Positions 57,350-64,000 of a stretch of DNA of 64,000 nucleotides are shown in pieces. The stretch covers positions 1 through 64,000 of the forward strand of contig CAWHEI010000002.1 of NCBI GenBank assembly GCA_963828415.1. The letters run 5' to 3'. The first letter of the stretch is position 1; every line of letters starts with the position of its first letter. Below the pieces are notes generated by a model, which was given only the letters and a program-made list of their open reading frames with translations, had not been told where the DNA came from and made no database searches. The position numbers and the translations under genes were made by a program. Origin of the DNA: Sva-07 sp963828415. Its GTDB lineage: Bacteria; Actinomycetota; Acidimicrobiia; Acidimicrobiales; Ilumatobacteraceae.

Positions 57350-58062
57350 CGCAGTGCTCGTTCGAGTATCAGCAACGCCCCGGGCTCACGTTCGAAGCCG
57401 AACGACTCGTACAGCGCGAGCGCGGCGTGGTTGTCCGCGGCGGTGTTGACCATCACCTCGGACACGTCACGACGTGACATCCAACGCACGGCGTCGTCGA
57501 GCAGCAGTTGCGCGAACCCTCGCCGCCGGGCACTCGGATCCACGGCGAGGCGCTGGATGTAGCCCGCACGGTCGGCGCGACCGCTGATCGAGAACGCGAC
57601 CATGCGACCGTCGACGTGGACGCTGCGCGACCGGTGATATGGCGTCGCGGTCATGATGTCGGCGAGTGCCGAAGCGTCGTTGGCCCACGGTGAGGAGAAC
57701 GAGCGACGATCGATGGTCGCTGCCTCGGAGAGCATCGGGGGGCGCAGTCGGCGGAGCTTGACCGACCCGCGAGCGCGTGGCGTCGTTGGGGGTGTCGCCG
57801 GTGTTGCCGGTCGTGTGAGGAGTGCCAGAGTGTCGGCCACCTGGAAGCCCGCCTCGAGGAACGCATCGGTGGCGTTCGGGAACAAGGCACCGGTGCGCAC
57901 GACGCGGGCCCCGAGATCGGTTGCGTCGGCGATCCAGTCGGCGATGTCGGCGGCCGTGGGCACCATGTGGTGGTCGAGGAGCACGAGGTGCGCGACACGT
58001 TCGTCGTACGGCCAGCGCCCGAGGCGGGCGCGTGCGGGACGTGCGGCCGCCAGACTGCTCAC
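57346..58062 (-). CDS. GNAT acetyltransferase with N-terminal companion domain
   Basis: 238 residues. C-terminal GNAT: YIQRLAVDPSARRRGFAQLL and AADNHAALALYESFGF. The N-terminal half (VAHLVLLDHHMVPTAADIAD) resembles a degenerate second GNAT domain. GTG 58062. It replaces the mutT4 gene found here in mycobacteria. It is divergent from pcnA, with about 95 bases between the starts. Confidence 0.8.
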   Translation of the reverse strand: MSSLAAARPARARLGRWPYDERVAHLVLLDHHMVPTAADIADWIADATDLGARVVRTGALFPNATDAFLEAGFQVADTLALLTRPATPATPPTTPRARGSVKLRRLRPPMLSEAATIDRRSFSSPWANDASALADIMTATPYHRSRSVHVDGRMVAFSISGRADRAGYIQRLAVDPSARRRGFAQLLLDDAVRWMSRRDVSEVMVNTAADNHAALALYESFGFEREPGALLILERALR

Positions 58063-58157
58063 AGGTCACGAACGTACTCCCACGCGGCGTCGGCGTCGGC
58101 GTCACCCGACCGCTGCGCCACGTCACGACGGGTGTGGGCGCTCCTAGCCTGAGGGTC

Positions 58158-59609
58158 GTGGTTCCCGAACGTCTGACGCCCGTCCTGCGCGAGTTGGCGC
58201 CGCTCGCCGTGCGGTTCCGCGAGGCAGGTCACCGGCTGTATCTCGTCGGCGGCACTGTTCGTGACCTGTTCGTCGGGTCCGGGCGCGACGACTTCGACCT
58301 CGACCTCACCACCGACGCTCGGCCGTCGGAGATCAAGCGGTGTCTCGAAGGCTGGGCTGATGCGATCTGGACCCAGGGCGAGAAGTTCGGCACGATCGGT
58401 GCCCAGGTTCGCGACGCCGACAGCGGGTTCGAGCGGATCTACGAGATCACCACGTTCCGAGCCGAGGCCTACACCGACGAGTCACGCAAGCCTCATGTGG
58501 TGTTCGCCGACGAGATCGAGGCCGACCTGTCGCGCCGCGACTTCACCGTGAACGCCATGGCCCTCGAGTTGACCGGCGACGACGACACGCCCACCCTGAT
58601 CGACCCGTTCGACGGTGCGGTCGATCTCGCGACGCGTGTCCTGCGCACGCCGATCGGGCCGGAGATCAGCTTCAGTGACGACCCGCTGCGGATGCTTCGC
58701 GCGGCTCGATTCATCGCCGGGTATCAACTCGTCCCGACGCCGGACTTGGTCGATGCGGTGCGCGAGTTGGCCCCACGGCTCGAGATCGTCTCTGCCGAGC
58801 GGATCCGTGACGAACTCGACAAGCTGCTGGTCGTCGACCACCCGGCCGCCGGTCTGTGGTTCCTCGTCGACACCGGTCTGGCCGATCAGTTCCTGCCGGA
58901 GCTGCCGGCGATGCGTCTCGAGCACGACCCGATCCATCGTCACAAGGACGTGTTGACGCACTCGATCGCCGTGGTCGAGAACGTCCGTCCGCCGCACGAG
59001 CATCCCGCTGTGGTGGCGGGGGAGCGACCGGAGTTCGACTTCCGTCGCACACGCCTCGCCGCCCTCTTCCACGACGTGGGCAAGCCGCGTACTCGTGGCT
59101 ATCTGCAGGGCAAGGGCACCACGTTCCATCACCACGACGCCGTCGGTGCTCGCATGACGCGCAAACGCATGAACGCGCTGCGGTACTCGAACGACGACGT
59201 GGCCGCGGTCACCGAGTTGGTGGCGCTGCACCTTCGATTCCACACCTATTCGATGGGGTGGTCCGACTCGGCCGTGCGACGGTATGTGCGTGATGCCGGC
59301 GGGTTGCTCGCGGAACTCAACGTGTTGACGCGGTGCGATTGCACGACTCGCAACGAGAAGAAGGCGGCCCGCTTGTCGAAGCGGATGGACGAACTCGAGG
59401 AACGCATCGTCGAACTCGAGGCAGCCGAGGAACTCGCAGCGCTGCGTCCGGAACTCGACGGCAATGCGGTGATGGAGCATCTGGGCGTCGGGCCCGGTCG
59501 CGAGGTCGGCGAAGCGATGAAGTTCCTGATGGAGATTCGCCTCGACGAAGGCCTCCTCGGCGACGATGAGATCCGCCGCCGCCTCGACGACTGGTGGGCC
59601 GCTCGCTGA
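58158..59609 (+). CDS. pcnA: CCA tRNA nucleotidyltransferase
   Basis: 483 residues from the GTG at 58158, matching the roughly 480 of mycobacterial PcnA. LYLVGGTVRDLFVGSGRDDF with the catalytic DFDLDL motif, SRRDFTVNAMAL and DDPLRMLRAARF are class II nucleotidyltransferase signatures. The C-terminal HD-type domain has RLAALFHDVGKP. It adds CCA to tRNA ends, needed because the two tRNA genes here lack encoded CCA. Confidence 0.95.
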   Translation: MVPERLTPVLRELAPLAVRFREAGHRLYLVGGTVRDLFVGSGRDDFDLDLTTDARPSEIKRCLEGWADAIWTQGEKFGTIGAQVRDADSGFERIYEITTFRAEAYTDESRKPHVVFADEIEADLSRRDFTVNAMALELTGDDDTPTLIDPFDGAVDLATRVLRTPIGPEISFSDDPLRMLRAARFIAGYQLVPTPDLVDAVRELAPRLEIVSAERIRDELDKLLVVDHPAAGLWFLVDTGLADQFLPELPAMRLEHDPIHRHKDVLTHSIAVVENVRPPHEHPAVVAGERPEFDFRRTRLAALFHDVGKPRTRGYLQGKGTTFHHHDAVGARMTRKRMNALRYSNDDVAAVTELVALHLRFHTYSMGWSDSAVRRYVRDAGGLLAELNVLTRCDCTTRNEKKAARLSKRMDELEERIVELEAAEELAALRPELDGNAVMEHLGVGPGREVGEAMKFLMEIRLDEGLLGDDEIRRRLDDWWAAR

Positions 59610-59649
59610 ATGCCCGGGTTGGTGGCGTTCACAGCTCTAACGTTGGGCG

Positions 59650-61999
59650 GTGATCTCCAGCGACTTCGATGACAGCGACCCCGAACTCGCTGCGCTGCTG
59701 TCGCCCACCGAGCGCCAGTATCGCCGCGTGGTGGCTGATCCTGCCGATCGTGGCGGTGTCCGCTGCGCTCATCGTGTTGGCCGGTATGCGAGCGGAGTCC
59801 GATCCTGGCGCCGACACGATCGGTGTCGTCGTCGGCATCGCACTGCTGGCCCTGGTCGCCGTCGTTGCCACGGTGCTGGAATCTCGCCGGATCGGCCGGC
59901 GATTCCAGCGAACGATCAGCGAGCTGTCGCGAACCCAGTCGGAGATCCGCCGCCTGCTCGATGACCTGCCCGACGCCGTGATGGGCCTGAACGACCGTGG
60001 TGTGATCGAGTCGGCGAACCAGCGTGCAGCGCTGCTCACCGGCCGGACGATCGACGAACTGGTCGGCCGCGCGTTCCTCGAGATGATCGGCGACGACGAT
60101 CGCGACTCGGTCACCGAACGCTGGCACTTCGATCAGGCGAACCCGGGGTCGCTCGACGTCACCGGCGACGTCACCGGGCCGATCGGCAACCATGTCGTGT
60201 TCGAGTTGGTCGACGCATTTGGAGAGCCCCATCTCGTCGAGGCGTCGCTGCATCGTCCCGCTGTGTCGGGCGGTCGAGGCGGCGGGCTGGTGGTGCTGCT
60301 GCGCGACGTGACCGATCGTGCTCGCACCACCGTTGCGCTCGAACAGGCTCGTCGGCGGTTCCAGCAGGCGTTCCACTCGGCGCCGACGGGAATGGCGCTG
60401 GTGCGCCTCGACGACAGTCGCATCGTCGATGCCAACCAATCGCTCGCCGACATGCTCGGCATGCCGTTGTCGTCGCTGATCGGTGCCGGCATCCGCGAGA
60501 TCACCCATCCCGACGATCTGCGCGCCGCGGCGACGCAGCGGGCGCGCCTCGAATTGGGCATCGCTGACACGTACCTGCTCGAGCAGCGGTATCTGCGCAG
60601 CGACGGCGACTTCGTGTGGGCTCGAACTCGCGTGTCGGTGACGGAGGATGAGGGTGTGGCGTTGGCGATCACCCACATCGAAGACGTCACCGATCAGCGC
60701 ATGGCGGCCGAGCAGCTGACGCATGCGGCCACGCACGACGGGCTGACCGAACTGCCCAACCGAGCGGCGCTCGTCGAACGGCTGGACGAACTGCTCGGCC
60801 GGGCCGCCGTCGGTGAGGTGTCGGTGTTGTTCATCGACCTCGACAACTTCAAGGTCGTCAACGACAGTCTCGGTCATGGCATCGGCGACGAGTTGCTCCG
60901 ACAGGTCGCCGGCCGCCTGCGTCACGTCATGCGCGACACCGACCGTCTCGCCCGTTTCGGCGGCGACGAGTTCGTGGTGTTCGTCGACGGCGGCGTCGAC
61001 CCCGCTGTGGTGGCCGAGCGCTTGCGTCGAGCCGTACAACAGCCCGTGCTGGTCGATGAACACGAGTTGGTGGTCACCGCCAGCATCGGGTTCGCCGTCA
61101 ATTCGAGTCCCGAGCTCACCGCCGATGAACTGTTGCGCGATGCCGACGCTGCGATGTATCGGGCCAAAGCAGCGGGGCGCGACCGTGTCGAGGCGTTCAC
61201 CGAGGAGACACGGGCGGCCTCGGTCGCCGCATTGCAGACCTCGAGCGAGTTGCGTCGCGGGCTCGAGCGCGGCGAGGTCGTGCCGTACTTCCAACCGATC
61301 GTGGATCTCGCGGGTGGCCAAGTGGTGGGCTTCGAGGTCTTGGCGCGGTGGCTGCATCCGGAGCGCGGCCTGCTCGTTCCCGGCCAGTTCCTGCCGATGG
61401 CGGAGGAGTCGGGCCTGATCGTCGACCTCGGCGCCCGGATCCTGCGTGACTCGCTGGCGCAGCTGGCGCATTGGCGGGCGGTCGGCTTGCAGTTCGCATC
61501 GTGTTCGTTGTCGATCAACGTTGCGACCCAACAGCTGATCGACGGCCGCTTTCTCGACGTCGTGCACGATGCGCTGGGGGAGAGCGGCATCGACGCCGAC
61601 TCGCTGTGGTTGGAGATCACCGAGACCGCACTGATGGCCGACACGAACGCCGCCGGGCGTGCGCTGCGAGATCTACGCGGGCTGGGGCTGCACCTGTCGG
61701 TCGACGACTTCGGAACGGGGTACTCGTCACTCACGTATCTGAAGCGGTTCCCGGTGGAGGCGATCAAGGTCGATCGGTCCTTCGTCACCGGGCTCGGACT
61801 CGAAGCGGACGACACCTCGATCGTCGAAGCGGTCGTCCGGCTCGGGCATTCGCTCGGCCTGTCCGTGGTCGCCGAAGGTGTCGAGACACCGCTCCAGCTG
61901 AACCGCCTGCGCGAGCTGGGCTGCGACAAGGGCCAGGGTTACCTGTTCGGTCGTCCTCGTCCCGCCGGTATCACCGCCGCCGAACGCGCCGACGCCTGA
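59650..61999 (+). CDS. PAS/GGDEF/EAL cyclic-di-GMP protein, probable one-base break at its N-terminus
   Basis: About 780 residues. Two PAS domains, a GGDEF domain with RFGGDEF and the RDTD I-site five residues before it, and an EAL domain (GFEVLARW, LWLEITETAL, VDDFGTGYSSL, AEGVET) retain all active residues, so synthesis and breakdown of c-di-GMP are both possible. A start at GTG 59650 gives SSDFDDSDPELAALLSPTER, ending in QYRR, then the frame must shift one base at about 59728 to reach WWLILPIVAVSAALIVL, a basic-then-transmembrane boundary. Without a shift, ATG 59669 gives an odd Cys/Pro-rich start. Confidence 0.85.
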
Positions 62000-62035
62000 C
62001 GTGGTGCCGCCTGACGTGGTGCCGCGCGAGGTTGG

Positions 62036-62605
62036 TCAGGAGCCTTCTTTGCGAGCGCGCAGGATGAGGGTGGCCGGTGCCGGAGCATTCGCCGTGGCGC
62101 CGAGTTCGAGCAGATGATCGACGCGGAAGTTCGAGCGGGTGAGCGCGGTGAACCACTCGCCGATCGTTCGGGCCCCCGTGCCGTAGGGATGCTCGGGTGA
62201 GATGTCGGCATATGGGTGCGGCATCGAGAGCACGAGTGGCATGCTCGGCTTGAGAATGCGGTGCACTTGACGCAGGAGGCGACCGAGGTCGTCGATGCGG
62301 TCGATCGTGTGCGCGGCGAGGACGACCTCGCACGACGCCGACGCCACGTCGCCCAAGTCGGCGAGGTCGGTCTCGAGGCACTGCACCTGCAGTTCGGCGG
62401 CGGTCGCTCGTCGGCGTGTTTCCGCGATGCGTTCGGCGTCGGTGTCGATTGCGATCGACTTCGCTCCAGCGCGCGCGAACGCGAGGGAGTTGAACCATGG
62501 CGAGATGCCGAGCTCGACGGCTCGTCGACCGTCGCTCACCTCCCCGCACAGTCTCAGTTCGTCGTCGCCCGGCGTGCCGGGCCCGTAGTTGATGTCTGCG
62601 ACCAC
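62036..62605 (-). CDS. Class I SAM-dependent methyltransferase
   Basis: 189 residues. AVELGISPWFNSLAFARAGA (motif I), AIDTDAERIAETRRR, LETDLADLGDV and ILKPSMPLVLSMPHPYADIS fit a small-molecule methyltransferase of the Methyltransf_11 type. GTG 62605. Substrate unknown. The motif I glycine-rich loop is atypical (LGISPWFN), so binding of AdoMet is less certain. Confidence 0.75.
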   Translation of the reverse strand: MVADINYGPGTPGDDELRLCGEVSDGRRAVELGISPWFNSLAFARAGAKSIAIDTDAERIAETRRRATAAELQVQCLETDLADLGDVASASCEVVLAAHTIDRIDDLGRLLRQVHRILKPSMPLVLSMPHPYADISPEHPYGTGARTIGEWFTALTRSNFRVDHLLELGATANAPAPATLILRARKEGS

Positions 62606-62691
62606 GACGCCAGTGTGCCCGCTCGGCGAGGTGCCATCGGGGATCGCCGCTGATCGTGGCGCGCTCGTGTGAGCCGGTAGTGTCGGCGCCC

Positions 62692-63108
62692 ATGGCGTTC
62701 ACGGTCGGCGCACTTCGCGGGTCCGATGGCTCGCGCGGCCTGGTCGATCACCGGCTCGCTCGTCGGATGCTGATCAGTCAGGTGAAGAAGGGGCGGGTTC
62801 CGCTCGACCAGGTCTGTGACGCCCATCCCGAGTTGATCCGTGCCGCCCGCAACGTCGGCACGCAGACGTCGACTCGTTGTCCGATCTGCGAAGAGGCCGA
62901 CCTCAAGCTGGTCACCTACGTGTTCGGACCCCGGTTGTCGGCGCAGGGTCGGTGCGTCTCCACCGCGAAGGAGATGCGTCAGCTGAACGACCGATCCGAA
63001 GAGCTCAGCGCCTACGTGGTCGAAGCGTGCGTCGAGTGTCGCTGGAACCATCTGCTCCGGGTGATCCCGGTTGGCGGTCGACGCTCAGCGACGCGCGCCT
63101 CTCGATGA
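62692..63108 (+). CDS. DUF5318 zinc-ribbon-like protein
   Basis: 138 residues from the ATG at 62692. VKKGRVPLDQVCDAHPELIR and, centrally, TRCPICEEADLKLVTYVFG, followed by AYVVEACVECRWNHLLRVIP. Two CxxC pairs likely bind zinc. Actinobacterial family of unknown function. Coupled by an ATGA overlap to the DUF192 gene. Confidence 0.8.
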   Translation: MAFTVGALRGSDGSRGLVDHRLARRMLISQVKKGRVPLDQVCDAHPELIRAARNVGTQTSTRCPICEEADLKLVTYVFGPRLSAQGRCVSTAKEMRQLNDRSEELSAYVVEACVECRWNHLLRVIPVGGRRSATRASR

Positions 63109-63740
63109 CCGTGCGTTCGCCGAGGTTCGGGCGCCGGTCGCTGTCGGCGTTCCTTGCCGTTGCGGTCCTGGCCACCGCATCGTGCAGCGACGACGCCGTC
63201 AGCGTTGACGACGACCAGGTCGGTGGGACGACGCCCTCGGACATCCGCGACGAGCCGTCGTCGGACTCGTCGTCGGCCCCGAACTCGAACGTTGCTGGGG
63301 GCCAGCAGCCCGAGGGGTTCACGACCATCCGAGCGCTGATCACCGAACCCGACGGCGAGGTGTGCGAGGTGTGTCTGTGGCTCGCCGACGACGCCACCGA
63401 ACGGGGCCGCGGGTTGATGGGTGTCACCGACCTCGGCGACGCGGTCGGCATGGCGTTCCGCTTCGACGAACCGGTGTTGGGCTCGTTCTACATGTTCCAG
63501 ACGCCGACCCCGTTGTCGATCGCCTGGTTCGCTTCCGATGGATCCCACGTCGGATCGGCGGACATGGACCCGTGTCTCGACACGCCCGCGGGCGAGTGTG
63601 CGTTGTATTCACCGGGCGCCGAATACGACCTGGCGATCGAGGTGTTCGAGGGCGGCCTGGAGCCGCTGGGACTGGTTTCCGGCTCGAGCGTCGAGTTGAT
63701 CGAGGGCTCCGAAGCCGACGGCTGTCCGCTCGACTCGTGA
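63105..63740 (+). CDS. DUF192 lipoprotein
   Basis: 211 residues. SLSAFLAVAVLATASC is a lipoprotein signal with lipobox TASC. After a Ser/Asp-rich linker comes DUF192: DDATERGRGLMGVTDLGDAV and MAFRFDEPVLGSFYMFQTPT. Its role is unknown; the domain is a small beta-fold found in exported proteins. ATG 63105 overlaps the preceding stop. Confidence 0.88.
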   Translation: MTVRSPRFGRRSLSAFLAVAVLATASCSDDAVSVDDDQVGGTTPSDIRDEPSSDSSSAPNSNVAGGQQPEGFTTIRALITEPDGEVCEVCLWLADDATERGRGLMGVTDLGDAVGMAFRFDEPVLGSFYMFQTPTPLSIAWFASDGSHVGSADMDPCLDTPAGECALYSPGAEYDLAIEVFEGGLEPLGLVSGSSVELIEGSEADGCPLDS

Positions 63741-63765
63741 CCGGCGCCCCGGAGGGTGGCGTTGC

Positions 63766-64000
63766 TCACGGTCGCAGCACACAGAATTCGTTGTCGTCGG
63801 GGTCGGCCATCACCACTCGGCTCTCATCGCGCTGGGCGACGTCGACACGACCGGCGCCCAGTCGCGTGAGGCGATCGACTTCGTCGTCGAGATCGACGTG
63901 TGCCATCGGGGCGATGTCGAGGTGGAGGCGGTTCTTGCCGAACTTCGGCATCAACGGTGGCCCGCTCCATTGGACGATCGGTCCCGTGCCGTCGGGTGCC
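63766..64000 (-). CDS. VOC-superfamily (glyoxalase-like) protein, C-terminal fragment
   Basis: Open to the right edge. IVQWSGPPLMPKFGKNRLHL, then the terminal MADPDDNEFCVLRP, are the closing strands of a glyoxalase/bleomycin-resistance fold with the metal-binding Glu in NEFCV. The start lies outside the window. Internal TTG/ATG near 63954 are not the start because homology continues beyond them. Confidence 0.75.
   Translation of the reverse strand, partial: APDGTGPIVQWSGPPLMPKFGKNRLHLDIAPMAHVDLDDEVDRLTRLGAGRVDVAQRDESRVVMADPDDNEFCVLRP

Noticed and set aside
55124..57562. A plus-strand open frame of about 800 codons opposite the DUF6049 gene
   Set aside because: Antisense of a coupled operon member; composition Gly/Arg/Asp-biased, no motif, no Shine-Dalgarno.
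59246..61567. A minus-strand open frame of over 770 codons opposite the GGDEF/EAL gene
   Set aside because: The GGDEF/EAL domains on the other strand are unmistakable; this frame has no recognisable domain.

Overview
This window carries the chromosomal replication origin of a high-GC actinobacterium. Its gene order is close to that around Mycobacterium tuberculosis dnaA. Leftward from the origin run dnaA, dnaN, recF, a DUF721 gene, gyrB, gyrA, a DUF3566 gene and tRNA-Ile. Rightward run rpmH, rnpA, yidD, yidC, jag, rsmG, parA and parB. Beyond these lie cwlM, trxA, trxB, an anti-sigma gene, sigM, a DUF6049 gene and pcnA. A mycothione reductase and two F420-type luciferase-like enzymes support Actinobacteria. 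The codon use, the short intergenic spaces and the many ATGA/GTGA overlaps look to me like Acidimicrobiia (Ilumatobacter-like), but that assignment is inference.

Region by region. 1-4421 (minus): a Tad/Flp-pilus-like operon of coupled genes: prepilin peptidase with a GNAT-like domain in front, lipoprotein, secreted protein, SAF (CpaB-like) protein, CpaE-like ATPase and the start of a CpaF-like ATPase. 4755-11650: an accessory island with a small winged-helix-like protein divergent from a three-gene restriction-modification locus (MTase half; GIY-YIG-like/helicase/MTase-half fusion; NPPY-containing MTase half), then a tyrosine integrase next to tRNA-Ala. 11888-30895: general metabolism and unknowns, including GNAT proteins, two LLM flavoenzymes, an amidohydrolase, a trypsin-like protease, an FAD sugar-lactone-type oxidase, a class V aminotransferase, mycothione reductase, a Nudix protein, a molybdopterin oxidoreductase, an MgtE-N/CBS protein and DUF1003. 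30972-41798: tRNA-Ile, DUF3566, a TadE/G-like gene, gyrA, gyrB, DUF721, recF, dnaN and dnaA. 41799-42134: oriC with DnaA boxes. 42135-47811: the rpmH-parB cluster, with two perfect parS sites between rsmG and parA. 47988-57349 (minus): cell-envelope and redox regulation. 57346-63740: tRNA CCA-adding enzyme, GGDEF/EAL protein, methyltransferase, DUF5318 and DUF192. A VOC protein runs off the right edge.

How the genes fit together. The core is a replication, segregation and membrane-biogenesis neighbourhood. DnaA acts at oriC, ParB binds the parS sites next to parA, and YidC with Jag serve membrane insertion and envelope growth. The sigM-type sigma factor and its anti-sigma partner sit beside the thioredoxin system and the CwlM-like regulator. 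The MurJ flippase expected near sigM is absent; its place holds a Ser/Thr kinase with an extracellular domain and a DegV lipid-binding protein.

Main oddities. gyrA, gyrB and the GGDEF/EAL gene each need a one-base shift to read through, always in the same direction. A family of 55-bp palindromic intergenic repeats, a 41-bp tandem repeat next to recF and duplicated inverted arms between the parS sites are not explained by genes. The CwlM-like protein appears to start at CTG and has lost the zinc ligands of its amidase domain.
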